Below are positions 34,709 through 44,361 of a stretch of 64,000 nucleotides of DNA, in pieces. How positions within the stretch are numbered: position 1 is the stretch's first letter; the number at the start of each line of letters is the position of its first letter. The position numbers were made by a program, and so were the translations under genes. The notes beneath the pieces are model-generated. The model had not been told where the DNA came from. It made no database searches and saw only the letters and a list, made by a program, of their open reading frames with translations. Origin of the DNA: Enterobacter sp. BIGb0383 (GTDB taxonomy: Bacteria > Pseudomonadota > Gammaproteobacteria > Enterobacterales > Enterobacteriaceae); NCBI RefSeq assembly GCF_003751845.1, contig NZ_RJKQ01000002.1:62001-126000 (forward strand), given 5' to 3'.

Positions 34709-35029
34709 TCAGGCTTGTTCCAGCGTACACAGCAACGGATGCTCGTTCTCCCTTGCATACTCGTTCACCATCGCGACTTTGGTTTCAGCGACTTCGGCGG
34801 TAAAAACGCCGCAAATCGCCTTGCCCTGATAGTGAACGGCAAGCATCAGTTGCGTTGCACGTTCTACATCATAAGAAAAGAACTTTTGTAGCACGTCAAT
34901 AACAAATTCCATCGGCGTGTAATCATCGTTCATTAACATGACCTTATACATCGATGGCGGCCGTAGCGCTTCGCGCAGTTTATCACCGGCCAGCTGGTCG
35001 AAATCCAGCCAATCTCTGGTCTTACCCAT
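34709..35029 (-). CDS. clpS: ClpS adaptor protein
   Basis: Adaptor that recognises N-terminal Leu, Phe, Tyr or Trp and delivers such proteins to ClpAP; it also blocks ClpA self-degradation. It has 106 residues, as in E. coli. The binding-pocket signature [10 protein letters not shown] is near 34-43, and the histidine-bearing [10 protein letters not shown] near 65-74. It precedes clpA by 28 bp and is divergent from cspD. Confidence 0.98.
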   Translation of the reverse strand: MGKTRDWLDFDQLAGDKLREALRPPSMYKVMLMNDDYTPMEFVIDVLQKFFSYDVERATQLMLAVHYQGKAICGVFTAEVAETKVAMVNEYARENEHPLLCTLEQA

Positions 35030-35355
35030 TGTCAGTCATCATCATCAGTTGCAGTTACCGACGGGCTAATGCCCACCGCAGGTCTGAGTCCATACATATA
35101 TTGAATCTACCTCATAACGTCGATAACTATCATCTATTATTGGCATACGCGAGACAGCTCACAATCCGTGTAATAGCGTTAACTGCTTCAAATTTTTGAA
35201 CCATTGTCCCCCCAGAACCCCCGCCCACCGCTTGACGGAATGCCCGTTTTCTCTAAATTGTACAGGCGAGAGTTGGCGAGGTTTTGACCACCCACCAATT
35301 CCACCACCGGTTCATTCCATCTTAATCAGATAAGAGCTACTAAGGATGTCGAAGC
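35030..35355. promoter_or_regulatory. Divergent clpS-cspD intergenic region with cspD promoter
   Basis: 326 bp without a gene. TTGACG at 35232-35237 and TAAATT at 35254-35259, 16 bp apart, form a plausible sigma-70 promoter toward cspD, leaving a leader of about 90 bases. The clpS promoter must lie on the other side, but no clear hexamers were picked out. A short frame at 34954-35199 has no ribosome-binding site and is not called. Confidence 0.5.
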
Positions 35356-35583
35356 ATGGAAATGGGTACTGTTAAGTGGTTCAATAACGCCAAAGGGTTT
35401 GGTTTTATCTGCCCGGAAGGCGGAGGCGAGGATATTTTCGCCCATTACTCCACCATCCAGATGGATGGTTACAGAACGCTGAAAGCCGGGCAGGCCGTCC
35501 GGTTCGACGTACACCAGGGCCCTAAAGGTAACCACGCCAGCGTGATCGTACCGTTAGAGGTTGAAGCCGAAGCGGTTGCATAG
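35356..35583 (+). CDS. cspD: Cold-shock-like protein CspD
   Basis: Stationary-phase CspA homologue that binds single-stranded DNA and inhibits replication in E. coli. It has 75 residues, one more than E. coli. The RNA-binding motifs KGFGFI (near 14-19) and DIFAHY (near 26-31) are present. It is divergent from clpS and convergent with macB, ending in a shared terminator. In E. coli it is toxic when over-produced and degraded by Lon; nothing in the sequence bears on that. Confidence 0.96.
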   Translation: MEMGTVKWFNNAKGFGFICPEGGGEDIFAHYSTIQMDGYRTLKAGQAVRFDVHQGPKGNHASVIVPLEVEAEAVA

Positions 35584-35616
35584 GGCATCCTGTTTCTCAG
35601 TGTACATCACTCACGC

Positions 35617-35648
35617 AAAATGCCCGTCCCGATGACGGGCATTTTTTT
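35617..35648. terminator. Bidirectional terminator between cspD and macB
   Basis: AAAATGCCCGTC / GACGGGCATTTT stem, with a T-run on the plus strand and a matching A-run opposite. It ends the cspD transcript and, on the other strand, macAB. Confidence 0.9.
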
Positions 35649-35652
35649 AGCC

Positions 35653-37596
35653 CTATTCCCGGGATAGCGCCTCAACCGGATCCAGCCTTGCCGCGCTCCG
35701 CGCCGGTAGCCAGCCAAACAGTACGCCGGTCAGCGACGAGCACAGAAACGCCGTCATCAGCGCCAGCGGCGAAAAACCAATTTCCCAGTTGGGTAAAAAG
35801 AGCTGCAGGGTGAACGCAATCATCAGCGATAATCCGACCCCAAGCGCCCCTCCTACCAGACACACCAGCACCGCCTCAATTAAAAACTGCTGCAGCACAT
35901 CGCTGGCGCGGGCACCCACCGCCATACGAATACCGATCTCGCGGGTGCGCTCGGTCACCGAGACCAGCATGATGTTCATCACCCCGATACCGCCAACCAG
36001 CAGCGAAATCACCGCCACCAGCGTCAGGAACATCTGAAGAGTACGTGTGGTCTTTTCCGCCGTTTTCAAGACGCCGTCCATATTCCAGGTGAAAAAGTCC
36101 TTCTTGCCGTGGCGCAACGTCAACAGTCGAGTCAGCTGCTCCTCAGCGACGGCGCTCTCATAGCCCTCCTTCACCCTTACGGTGATGGAGTTAAGCCACG
36201 ACTGGCCCATAATCCGCCCCGACATGGTGGTATAAGGCAGCCAGACGCGCAGGGTTTTGCTGCTGCCGAACATAGACTGCTTCTCGTCGGCAACGCCAAT
36301 CACCGTTGCCGGCATATTACCGACCAGGATCACCTCGCCCACCACCTGTTTTTTATCCGGGAACAGCTGACGCTTCGAATTGCTGTCGAGCACCACCACC
36401 TGCGCCCGGCCATTGAGCTGCTCGTCGTTGAAGGTGACGCCTTCGCTGAAGGTCATACCGTAGACATTAAAGTACTGTCCGCTCACCCCGCTGGCGCTGG
36501 CGGCGACGTCAATATTGCCGTAGCGCAGGCGCAGACTTTGCGACACGGTCGGCGTGGCAGAGCTCACCCAGGGCTGTTTCTGCAAAGAGAGCAGATCGTC
36601 ATACTTCAGCGCCTGCTGATACTGCGGGTCGTCATCGCCGAAATCTTTCCCCGGGTAGATATCAATCGTATTGGTGCCGATGGCGCGGATATCCGCCAGC
36701 ACCAGCTGTTTGGCCGCGTCCCCGACCACCACGATAGAGACCACCGAGGCGATCCCGATAATAATCCCCAGCATGGTCAGCAGCGTGCGCATTTTATTGG
36801 CGGCCATTGCCAGCCAGGCCATGGTCAGCGCCTCGCGAAAACCGTTGCTGAACTGCCGCCAGCCGGAGGCAGGCGCTGTGCTTATCTCCTTCGGGGCCGA
36901 AGCACGGACCGCAGACGGCGGCGGATTGCTGATAAGCTCCCCGTCGCGGATCTCAATAATACGTTCCGCCTGAGCCGCGATCTGCGGATCGTGGGTGACG
37001 ATAATCACCGTATGCCCCTGGTCGCGAAGCTGATGCAGGATCGCCATCACCTCTTCGCCGGACCGGCTGTCCAGCGCTCCCGTCGGCTCATCCGCCAGGA
37101 TCACCTGTCCGCCGTTCATCAGGGCGCGGGCGATACTGACCCGCTGCTGCTGACCGCCGGAAAGCTGGGAGGGCTGATAGTCGCCGCGCTCTGCCAGTCC
37201 GAGACGGCGCAGCAGATCGTGCGCCCGCGCCAGACGCGCCTTGCGTTCAGCCCCGGCATACACCGCCGGGACTTCCACATTCTGGGCCGCGCTTAAATGC
37301 GACAGCAGATGATACCGCTGGAAGATAAAGCCGAAGTGTTCGCGGCGCAGACGTGCCAGGGCATCGCCGTCGAGGGTACGGACGTCGGTGCCCGCCACCC
37401 GATAAACACCGCTGGTGGGTTTATCGAGGCAGCCAAGGATATTCATCAGCGTCGATTTACCGGAGCCGGATGCGCCGACAATCGCCACCATTTCACCCGC
37501 CTCAATGCTGAGTGAAACGCCCTTCAGCACCTCGACTTCGCCGTCGCCTGACGGATAACTGCGGCGGATATCCGTTAGCTCAAGCAGTGCCGTCAT
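35653..37596 (-). CDS. macB: Macrolide export ATP-binding/permease protein MacB
   Basis: ABC-type mechanotransmission exporter that works with MacA and TolC to expel macrolides, enterotoxin STII and some peptides from the periplasm. It has 647 residues. The nucleotide-binding domain comes first: Walker [10 protein letters not shown] near 41, signature LSGGQQQR near 143, Walker [15 protein letters not shown]1 (about 275-300) follows, then a large periplasmic domain (about 305-525) and three more helices. Its ATG overlaps the macA stop by 4 bases (ATGA), so the two are coupled. Confidence 0.97.
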   Translation of the reverse strand: MTALLELTDIRRSYPSGDGEVEVLKGVSLSIEAGEMVAIVGASGSGKSTLMNILGCLDKPTSGVYRVAGTDVRTLDGDALARLRREHFGFIFQRYHLLSHLSAAQNVEVPAVYAGAERKARLARAHDLLRRLGLAERGDYQPSQLSGGQQQRVSIARALMNGGQVILADEPTGALDSRSGEEVMAILHQLRDQGHTVIIVTHDPQIAAQAERIIEIRDGELISNPPPSAVRASAPKEISTAPASGWRQFSNGFREALTMAWLAMAANKMRTLLTMLGIIIGIASVVSIVVVGDAAKQLVLADIRAIGTNTIDIYPGKDFGDDDPQYQQALKYDDLLSLQKQPWVSSATPTVSQSLRLRYGNIDVAASASGVSGQYFNVYGMTFSEGVTFNDEQLNGRAQVVVLDSNSKRQLFPDKKQVVGEVILVGNMPATVIGVADEKQSMFGSSKTLRVWLPYTTMSGRIMGQSWLNSITVRVKEGYESAVAEEQLTRLLTLRHGKKDFFTWNMDGVLKTAEKTTRTLQMFLTLVAVISLLVGGIGVMNIMLVSVTERTREIGIRMAVGARASDVLQQFLIEAVLVCLVGGALGVGLSLMIAFTLQLFLPNWEIGFSPLALMTAFLCSSLTGVLFGWLPARSAARLDPVEALSRE

Positions 37597-38708
37597 TGCG
37601 CCGCTCCGGGCAGGTTTTCGCCGGTGATCACTTCTTCACCCTCTTCCAGCCCTTTCAGCACTTCCACATCGATGTCGTTACGGGCGCCAATGGAGACTTC
37701 ACGCTCGCGCACCTCGCCATTGCGCAGCACCTTAATCTTATAGCGGCGGTCGCCGAGAGATTCGCCCAGCGCCGCCAGCGGGATCTTCAGCACGCCCTTC
37801 ACGCCGGAGAGCTGAATATGGACCTGCGCGGTCATATCCAGTCTCAGCACGCCCTGCGGGTTAGGGACTTCAAAACGGGCGTAGTAGAAAATGGCGTCAT
37901 TGACCTTTTCCGGCGTCGGCAGAATATCTTTCAGCTTGCCCTCATAGCGGGTTTGCGGATCGCCGAGCACGGTAAACCAGGCCTCAAGCCCCGGCTTCAA
38001 ATGGATCACATCGGCTTCGGAAACCTGGGCTTTGACCAGCATGGTGCCCATATCCGCCAGCGTCAGAATATTTGGCGCCTGCTGGGCCGCGATCACCGTC
38101 TGGCCCTGCAGGGTGGTGATTTGCGTCACTTCACCGGCCATCGGGGCCACTATGCGGGTGTAATCGAGATTGATTTTAGCCGTGTCCAGGGTGGCCGCAT
38201 TACGTTTAATCTGGGCATCAATGGTGCCGAGCTGCGCCTCTTTCACCGTCAGCTCCGTCGCCGCTTTATCCAGATCCTGACGGGAAACCACCTGGGTTTT
38301 CGCCAGCTGTTGCTGACGCGCCAGGGTCACCTGCGCCAGCTTTCTTTCCGCCTCGGCCTGTTTGCGCTGGGCGCGAAGCTCCATCAGCGTCGCTTCCACC
38401 TCGCGGATCTGGTTTTCCGCCTGCTCGGGGTCAATCACCCCCAGCAGCTGATCTTTCTTCACCTTGTCGCCAATATTGACCGACAGCGTTTTCAGCTGCC
38501 CGCTGACCTGCGCCCCAACGTCAACCTTGCGCAGGGCATCGAGCTTACCGGTCGCCAGCACGCTTTGCAGCAGATCGCCTTTACGGACGATCAGCGTCTG
38601 GTAGCTTGGCTCCGGCTTATTCAGCGTGTTCCATAGCCAGATACCGGCAATCACCAGCAGTACAGCCAGCAGCCAGTACTTCTTCTTACCTTTTCCCTTC
38701 AGAGTCAT
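37593..38708 (-). CDS. macA: Macrolide export membrane-fusion protein MacA
   Basis: Periplasmic adaptor linking MacB to TolC. It has 371 residues, the same as E. coli. An N-terminal membrane helix is at about 10-28. Lipoyl halves sit around a helical hairpin (about 90-200, ending [15 protein letters not shown]), and beta-barrel and membrane-proximal domains follow. It is the first gene of macAB. In E. coli ybjX lies between ybjD and macA; here 115 bp of non-coding DNA separates ybjD and macA. Confidence 0.97.
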   Translation of the reverse strand: MTLKGKGKKKYWLLAVLLVIAGIWLWNTLNKPEPSYQTLIVRKGDLLQSVLATGKLDALRKVDVGAQVSGQLKTLSVNIGDKVKKDQLLGVIDPEQAENQIREVEATLMELRAQRKQAEAERKLAQVTLARQQQLAKTQVVSRQDLDKAATELTVKEAQLGTIDAQIKRNAATLDTAKINLDYTRIVAPMAGEVTQITTLQGQTVIAAQQAPNILTLADMGTMLVKAQVSEADVIHLKPGLEAWFTVLGDPQTRYEGKLKDILPTPEKVNDAIFYYARFEVPNPQGVLRLDMTAQVHIQLSGVKGVLKIPLAALGESLGDRRYKIKVLRNGEVREREVSIGARNDIDVEVLKGLEEGEEVITGENLPGAAQ

Positions 38709-38823
38709 AACAGTCCCGGATCAATAAGCGCGTCTTATCAAACGCTGATTTTAGCGGAAGTGAGACCCGAAGACAGCGGAATTGTTCCGCAAATTCAGCC
38801 TTATTGCCGCTTTATTGAACCTG

Positions 38824-40482
38824 TCAGTCCGCCCGTCCCCGCGCCAGCCAGAGCACGCGGGAAAACATTTTCCGCAGCAGAGGCGGGATAGCCTCAACGC
38901 CCCGACGACGCGCCTCCGCAGCCACCTCGATTGCCAGATCCGGCTTGGACGAACGCTGGATCGCCTTGCCGATAATCCGCCGCGTATTCATCGGCACTTT
39001 CGGCGGCAGCTGCGCCACGCGGAAATAGACGTCATCAAACCCTTCCCGGTAGAGGAAGTGTTCCATATCGAGGGCAGGAAGCGCCGTCAGGTGCTCGCGC
39101 TCCTGCTGCCTGTCGTCATTCAGCAGGCTACGCACGGTCGCCGCATATTTTTTCCCGGCGTCGTCGCCATCCACCAGCACGTGCCACTCGATCCCCATCC
39201 GGCGGGCAAATTTAACCAGCGGCTTCAGCCCGGACTGGGCGAACTCAATCACTTTCACCCCTTCCGCGGCAAAATGGTGTCCGCACTGCCGGGCCAGCTC
39301 GTTGATAAGCCAGGTTTCGGTTTCCCCCTCGACCAGCAGCCAGCAGCGGGCAAACAGCGACGAGGGCCGGTTAAAGCAGATATGAAACGCAATGCGGCGG
39401 CTATCCTCGGTGCTCATCCCTTCTGGCCCAAGACGCCAGGCGGCAACCCGGGAGGATTCCCTGACCAGTCGACAGACGTGACCAACGGGCGTGAGGGACA
39501 GCAGTTCGCCGGAGTTGGTGGTGGTGATCCGCTGCAGCGGCAGCAGATTCAGCAGATGCCAGGCGACGGAGAGCATAATCGGGTGCAGGCGAGTTTCTGG
39601 ATCTTCCACCAGCAGCAAGGGGCGTGCGTCTTTATCGAGACGCACGGAGCCTTTCGCCCGCAGCAGGGTCGCAAAAACCCCCAGCAGGATCACCCGGTGC
39701 GTCCGCCTGCCGGGACGGTCAATCATCCGGTTGATGATATCCAGATAGCGCCAGCTACGCTGTTCGTCATGGGAGCGGCGGCGCATCAGGCGATGACGCG
39801 TTTCCCCCGTGCCCTGCTCGGCAAAATAGTGTTCCAGCAGTTGGACCATCGCCGACAGCCCCTGGCGAATCTGCCCGTCGCTCAGGTTTTGCGGTCGGCT
39901 GACCAGCTCCCGGGAGAGCACATCCAGCTGGCGAGCGGTCACCTCCACATCAGGCACGTTGGGCACCGCGCCGTTGCGGATACGGCGCATAAAGCGGGCA
40001 TCGCGCAGGCGCAGGACCGGCATCAGGCGCACCAGATGCCGCGCAAGTTCATCAATATTGTCCAGCGCCAGCGGCTGGCCGTCGCCGTCAAGGAAGGTAC
40101 GCAGGGTCATCACCCCGTCGCCGTCGGTCAGTTCCCCTTCCAGCCGGTAGAAGATACGCTGCCAGCCGTCGCTGCACGGCGTCCAGCACGCGTTCAGCGG
40201 ACGGAAGCGGCGCATACGGTAACGGCCCGGCTCGGATTCGCGGAAGGTCAGAATAATATGCAGGTGGTGTTCACGGCTCTGTAGATCGCCTGGCGGGAAC
40301 CAGAAATCATCATGCACGAAGTGATAAAGGTCTTTCTCCGGCGACAGTAGCAGGGTCAGGGCATCCAGCAGGCTCGATTTACCCCAGGCGTTCTCGCCAA
40401 TCAGGACGTTGTTCGGTTCCAGCATCAGCGACAGTCGGTTGATCCCACGAAAACCGACGATCTCCACGCGCTCAAGATGCAT
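38824..40482 (-). CDS. ybjD: OLD-family ATPase with TOPRIM domain YbjD
   Basis: Predicted class of OLD (overcoming lysogenisation defect) nuclease: an SMC-like ATPase joined to a TOPRIM nuclease domain. It has 552 residues from ATG 40480-40482 (MHLERVEIVGFRGIN) with GGAGGAG upstream; the longer frame includes that ribosome-binding site. Walker A is GENAWGKSS near 29-37. ABC-like Walker B lies in PLLLVEDPETRLHP. The TOPRIM glutamate and aspartates are in LLVEGETETWLINE (about 405) and HVLVDGDDAGKKY. It is similar throughout to E. coli YbjD, whose function is unknown. Free-standing OLD proteins (class 1) lack the UvrD-like partner of Gabija systems, and no partner is seen here. Confidence 0.93.
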   Translation of the reverse strand: MHLERVEIVGFRGINRLSLMLEPNNVLIGENAWGKSSLLDALTLLLSPEKDLYHFVHDDFWFPPGDLQSREHHLHIILTFRESEPGRYRMRRFRPLNACWTPCSDGWQRIFYRLEGELTDGDGVMTLRTFLDGDGQPLALDNIDELARHLVRLMPVLRLRDARFMRRIRNGAVPNVPDVEVTARQLDVLSRELVSRPQNLSDGQIRQGLSAMVQLLEHYFAEQGTGETRHRLMRRRSHDEQRSWRYLDIINRMIDRPGRRTHRVILLGVFATLLRAKGSVRLDKDARPLLLVEDPETRLHPIMLSVAWHLLNLLPLQRITTTNSGELLSLTPVGHVCRLVRESSRVAAWRLGPEGMSTEDSRRIAFHICFNRPSSLFARCWLLVEGETETWLINELARQCGHHFAAEGVKVIEFAQSGLKPLVKFARRMGIEWHVLVDGDDAGKKYAATVRSLLNDDRQQEREHLTALPALDMEHFLYREGFDDVYFRVAQLPPKVPMNTRRIIGKAIQRSSKPDLAIEVAAEARRRGVEAIPPLLRKMFSRVLWLARGRAD

Positions 40483-40812
40483 AACTCCTCCAGGTCGCTC
40501 ACTTTTCCTTCCTGGAGTATAGCGAGATGGGTAGCACAATGCAGGTATAAGATATTGAAAATACAGCCGCTGTTCTTTTTATTCTGCAATAACGTGACGG
40601 CAAAAAAATAAAGACTATGGTTATTTAAGAATAAAAATATCGCCTTTATTTTTGCCCTAAGTCAATCCAGGTGGATATTTTCAGCTGGTTACTTACCGAT
40701 ACCCTTATCTAAAATATCGCCCGTTAGACATTTATGTTATTCGCATCCTGCAATAACAAATTTCTCCGGCGCGTTATTCTGTTGTCGGCTGGTTTATTTT
40801 TCGAGGTGGATT
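40483..40812. promoter_or_regulatory. Divergent ybjD-aqpZ intergenic region
   Basis: 330 bp without a supported gene, AT-rich between 40545 and 40730. It must contain promoters for both genes. A short plus-strand frame from 40734 overlaps aqpZ in another frame and is not called. No binding site or structured RNA was recognised. Confidence 0.4.
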
Positions 40813-41508
40813 ATGTTCAGAAAATTAGCGGCAGAGTGCTTTGGTACATTCTGGCTGGTGTTTGGCGGCTGCGGCAGCGCGGTCCTGGCGGCAGCTTTTC
40901 CGCAGCTGGGTATCGGCTTTACCGGCGTGGCCTTAGCGTTTGGTTTAACCGTTCTGACGATGGCGTATGCGGTGGGCCATATTTCCGGCGGTCATTTTAA
41001 TCCAGCGGTCACATTAGGCTTATGGGCCGGTGGCCGTTTTGCGACGAAAGAAGTGGCAGGATATATTATCGCGCAGGTTGTTGGCGGTATTATTGCGGCG
41101 GCGGTGCTTTACCTTATTGCCAGCGGGAAAAGCGGCTTTGACGCAGCGGCCAGCGGATTTGCCTCTAACGGCTATGGCGAACACTCCCCGGGCCAATACT
41201 CAATGCTCTCCGCCATCGTCATTGAAATTGTGCTGACCTGCGGCTTCCTGCTGGTGATCCACGGCGCAACGGACAAACACGCTCCGGCGGGCTTTGCTCC
41301 AATCGCCATTGGTCTGGCGCTGACCCTGATTCATCTGATCAGTATTCCGGTCACCAATACCTCGGTCAACCCGGCCCGCAGCACCGCAGTAGCGATCTTC
41401 CAGGGCGGCTGGGCGCTGCAGCAGCTGTGGCTGTTCTGGGTGATGCCGATTATTGGCGGTATTCTGGGGGGCGTGATTTACCGTACCCTGCTGGAAAAAC
41501 GCGATTAA
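40813..41508 (+). CDS. aqpZ: Aquaporin Z
   Basis: Tetrameric inner-membrane water channel. It has 231 residues and six helices. The two pore motifs are NPA in HFNPAVT (near 63) and NPA in VNPARS (near 186). The selectivity-filter residues H174-type and R189-type are in the expected surroundings ([19 protein letters not shown]). CGAGGTGGATT precedes the ATG. In E. coli ybjE (lysO) separates aqpZ from hcp; here hcp follows after 168 bp. Confidence 0.97.
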   Translation: MFRKLAAECFGTFWLVFGGCGSAVLAAAFPQLGIGFTGVALAFGLTVLTMAYAVGHISGGHFNPAVTLGLWAGGRFATKEVAGYIIAQVVGGIIAAAVLYLIASGKSGFDAAASGFASNGYGEHSPGQYSMLSAIVIEIVLTCGFLLVIHGATDKHAPAGFAPIAIGLALTLIHLISIPVTNTSVNPARSTAVAIFQGGWALQQLWLFWVMPIIGGILGGVIYRTLLEKRD

Positions 41509-41539
41509 TTCGCAATAACTTCTCTTGCTGGTACTCCCC

Positions 41540-41578
41540 TGGCGGTAGTCCACTACCGCCAAAATTGCGCTAAATCAA
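41540..41578. promoter_or_regulatory. Hairpin after aqpZ and FNR-like site before hcp
   Basis: A TGGCGGTAG / CTACCGCCA inverted repeat at 41540-41561 follows aqpZ but has no T-run. Next, TTGCGCTAAATCAA at 41565-41578 resembles an FNR site, with one perfect half (ATCAA) and one weak half. TATAAA at 41597-41602 is a possible -10. hcp is FNR-activated in E. coli, so the position fits. Confidence 0.45.
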
Positions 41579-41637
41579 ATTCACTTAACGTTGTTGTATA
41601 AACCCCTTTTCAGCCTCGCGTCTGCGGCTTACTCTTA

Positions 41638-41660
41638 AACATGTATCTAAAATATAACTT
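41638..41660. promoter_or_regulatory. NsrR-box-like site in the hcp leader
   Basis: Two 11-bp halves, AACATGTATCT and AAATATAACTT, are separated by one base. They match the NsrR consensus halves AAGATGCATTT and AAATGCATCTT at 8 of 11 positions each, with the right 11-1-11 spacing. It ends 16 bp before the hcp start. NsrR is the nitric-oxide sensor that represses hcp in E. coli. Confidence 0.55.
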
Positions 41661-41676
41661 TAATAAAGGTGTGACT

Positions 41677-43329
41677 ATGTTTTGTGTGCAATGTGAGCAA
41701 ACAATCCGTACTCCGGCCGGTGACGGCTGCGCTTACGCGCAGGGGATGTGTGGTAAAACGGCAGAAACGTCCGATTTGCAGGATCTGCTGATCGCCGTGC
41801 TGCAGGGCCTGTCTGCCTGGGCGCTTAAAGCCCGCGAGTTCGGTATTATCGACCATCAGACCGACAGCTTCGCCCCACGTGCGTTCTTCTCTACGCTGAC
41901 CAACGTCAACTTCGATTCTGAACGCATTATTGGCTACGCGCGCGAAGCGATCATTCACCGTGAAGCCCTGAAAGCGCAGTGCCGCCTGCAGGATGCGACC
42001 GTCAGCGTGGATAATCCGATGGCGGACCTGATGCTGGTCAGCGACCAGATGTCCGCTCTGCTTCAGCAGGCGGCTGAGTTTACGCCTAACCGCGATAAGC
42101 AGACGATTGGCGAAAATATCCTCGGCCTGCGTCTGCTGTGCCTGTACGGCCTGAAAGGCGCAGCGGCCTATATGGAGCATGCCCACGTTCTCGGCCAGTA
42201 CGACAACGAAATTTATGCCCAGTACCACAAAATCATGGCATGGCTTGGCACCTGGCCTTCCGATATGGACGCGCTGCTGGCGTGTTCAATGGAAATCGGC
42301 CAGATGAACTTTAAAGTAATGAGCATTCTGGATGCCGGCGAAACCACTGCCTACGGACACCCGACGCCAACTCAGGTCAATGTGAAAGCCGTTGCCGGTA
42401 AATGTATTCTGATTTCCGGCCACGATCTGAAAGATCTCTATAACCTGCTTCAGCAGACCGAAGGGACCGGCGTTAACGTCTATACCCACGGTGAGATGCT
42501 TCCGGCCCACGGTTACCCGGAGCTGCGTAAATTTAAGCATCTGGTCGGTAACTACGGCAGCGGCTGGCAGAACCAGCAGGTTGAGTTCGCCCGCTTCCCT
42601 GGCCCTATCGTCATGACCTCCAACTGCATTATCGACCCGACCGTCGGCTCCTACGACAGCCGTATCTGGACCCGCAGCATCGTGGGCTGGCCGGGCGTTA
42701 GCCATCTTGAAGGCGACGATTTCGCCCCGGTGATTGCTCAGGCGCAACAGCTGGCAGGCTTCCCTTACGATGAGATCGAACACCTGATCACCGTTGGCTT
42801 TGGCCGTGAAACCCTGCTGGGTGCTGCGGACTCTCTGATCGATCTGGTCAGCCGTGAAAAACTGCGCCACATCTTCCTGATTGGCGGCTGCGACGGCGCA
42901 CGCGGCGAGCGTAACTACTTTACCGATTTCGCCACCAGCGTACCGAACGACTGCCTGATTCTGACCCTGGCCTGCGGTAAATACCGCTTTAACAAGCTGG
43001 ACTTCGGCGATATCGAAGGCCTGCCACGCCTGGTGGATGCCGGTCAGTGTAACGATGCCTACTCCGCCATTATCCTGGCCGTCACCCTGGCAGAAAAACT
43101 GGGCTGCGGCGTTAACGATCTGCCGCTGTCGCTGGTGCTCTCCTGGTTTGAACAGAAAGCCATTGTGATCCTGCTGACCCTGCTGTCGCTGGGCGTGACC
43201 AATATCGTCACCGGCCCGACGGTACCTGGCTTCCTGACGCCGGACCTGCTGGCGGTTCTGAATGAAAAATTCGGCCTGCGTCCGATCACCACCGTTGAAC
43301 AAGACATGCAGCAGATGCTGGGCGCATAA
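41677..43329 (+). CDS. hcp: Hybrid-cluster protein (hydroxylamine/nitric oxide reductase)
   Basis: Iron-sulfur-oxo protein that reduces nitric oxide under anaerobic nitrate or nitrite growth. It is also linked to protein S-nitrosylation. It has 550 residues from ATG 41677 ([15 protein letters not shown]), with AAAGGTG upstream; a frame starting at 41641 adds 12 codons overlapping the NsrR-type site. The N-terminal cluster cysteines are C3, C6, C18 and C25. Hybrid-cluster ligands lie in the C-terminal half ([28 protein letters not shown]). Hcr follows after 10 bp as its reductase. Confidence 0.98.
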   Translation: MFCVQCEQTIRTPAGDGCAYAQGMCGKTAETSDLQDLLIAVLQGLSAWALKAREFGIIDHQTDSFAPRAFFSTLTNVNFDSERIIGYAREAIIHREALKAQCRLQDATVSVDNPMADLMLVSDQMSALLQQAAEFTPNRDKQTIGENILGLRLLCLYGLKGAAAYMEHAHVLGQYDNEIYAQYHKIMAWLGTWPSDMDALLACSMEIGQMNFKVMSILDAGETTAYGHPTPTQVNVKAVAGKCILISGHDLKDLYNLLQQTEGTGVNVYTHGEMLPAHGYPELRKFKHLVGNYGSGWQNQQVEFARFPGPIVMTSNCIIDPTVGSYDSRIWTRSIVGWPGVSHLEGDDFAPVIAQAQQLAGFPYDEIEHLITVGFGRETLLGAADSLIDLVSREKLRHIFLIGGCDGARGERNYFTDFATSVPNDCLILTLACGKYRFNKLDFGDIEGLPRLVDAGQCNDAYSAIILAVTLAEKLGCGVNDLPLSLVLSWFEQKAIVILLTLLSLGVTNIVTGPTVPGFLTPDLLAVLNEKFGLRPITTVEQDMQQMLGA

Positions 43330-43339
43330 GGAGAAAACG

Positions 43340-44308
43340 ATGACGATGCCGACAGCGCAATGCCCCTGGCGTATGCAGGTTCACCACATTAAGCAGGAAA
43401 CGCCGGATGTGTGGACGCTGTCCCTGCTGTGCCACGATTACTACCCGTACCGGGCTGGTCAGTATGCGCTGGTCAGCATCCGTAACGGGGCGCAGACGCT
43501 GCGCGCCTACACCCTCTCTTCCACGCCGGGGGTCAGCGAATATATTACGCTGACCATCCGTCAGATTGAGGGCGGCGAAGGTTCACAGTGGCTTACCCGC
43601 GAGGTGAAACGCGGCGACTATCTGTGGCTCTCCGACGCGCAGGGTGATTTTACCTGCGACAACCAACCGACGGATCGCTTCCTGCTGCTGGCGGCGGGCT
43701 GCGGCGTGACGCCGGTGATGTCAATGCGCCGCTGGCTGGCGAAAAACCGTCCCCAGGCCGACGTGCAGGTGATCTTTAACGTGCGTTCACCCGAGGATGT
43801 CATTTTCGCCGAAGAGTGGCGCGAGTATCCGGTGACCCTGGTGGCAGAAAACAACGCCACCGACGGCTTTATTGCCGGTCGTCTGACGCCGGAGATCCTG
43901 GCGGCGGTCCCGGATATCGCCTCGCGTACCGTGATGACCTGCGGTCCGGCGCCTTACATGGAGATGGTTGAGCAGCAGGTGAAAACGCTGGGCGTAACGC
44001 ACTTCTTTAAAGAGAAGTTCTTTACCCCGGTCGCAGCACCGTCTGAAGGCGGACTGAAGTTCACTAAACTGCAGCCCGCCCGCGAGTTCCGGGCACCGGT
44101 CGGGACGACGCTGCTGGAAGCGCTGGAAAGCAACAAAATCGCGGTCAACGCCGCCTGTCGCGCCGGCGTCTGCGGCTGCTGCAAAACCCAGGTGATTTCC
44201 GGGGAGTATCGCGTCGACAGCACCATGACGCTCACGGAAGAAGAGATCGCCCAGGGCTATGTACTGGCCTGCTCCTGCCATCCGCAGGGTGATCTGGTTC
44301 TGGCCTGA
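43340..44308 (+). CDS. hcr: NADH oxidoreductase Hcr
   Basis: FAD- and [2Fe-2S]-containing reductase that passes electrons from NADH to Hcp. It has 322 residues from ATG 43340 (MTMPTAQCPWRMQVH), with AAGGAGAAAACG directly upstream. A longer frame reaches back into hcp and lacks a ribosome-binding site. The FAD site is RAYTLSSTPG near 56, and the NADH site is AAGCGVTPVMSMRRW near 113. The plant-type ferredoxin domain carries CRAGVCGCC near 272 and the fourth cysteine in ACSCHPQ. It is the last gene of the conserved E. coli-like block; poxB, which follows in E. coli, is absent. Confidence 0.97.
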   Translation: MTMPTAQCPWRMQVHHIKQETPDVWTLSLLCHDYYPYRAGQYALVSIRNGAQTLRAYTLSSTPGVSEYITLTIRQIEGGEGSQWLTREVKRGDYLWLSDAQGDFTCDNQPTDRFLLLAAGCGVTPVMSMRRWLAKNRPQADVQVIFNVRSPEDVIFAEEWREYPVTLVAENNATDGFIAGRLTPEILAAVPDIASRTVMTCGPAPYMEMVEQQVKTLGVTHFFKEKFFTPVAAPSEGGLKFTKLQPAREFRAPVGTTLLEALESNKIAVNAACRAGVCGCCKTQVISGEYRVDSTMTLTEEEIAQGYVLACSCHPQGDLVLA

Positions 44309-44314
44309 TAACAC

Positions 44315-44345
44315 AACGCCGGGGGTTAACCCCGGCGTTTTATTT
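44315..44345. terminator. Terminator after hcr
   Basis: AACGCCGGGG / CCCCGGCGTT stem with a 5-base loop, followed by TTATTTT on the plus strand. It also faces the convergent 605-residue gene. Confidence 0.9.
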
Positions 44346-44361
44346 TCAGCATAAAGAAGAC

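Noticed and set aside
35653-38708. MacAB as the exporter of the 605-residue orphan protein
   Set aside because: MacAB moves substrates from the periplasm, the orphan has no signal peptide, and the genes are 5.6 kb apart with unrelated operons between.
38782-40284. 500-codon open frame opposite ybjD
   Set aside because: Composition is that of an antisense shadow (His/Gln/Arg-rich), and ybjD on the other strand matches its family end to end.
38824-40482. YbjD as half of a Gabija-type defence system
   Set aside because: The OLD/TOPRIM architecture fits, but there is no UvrD-like helicase partner and the gene is a conserved core gene.
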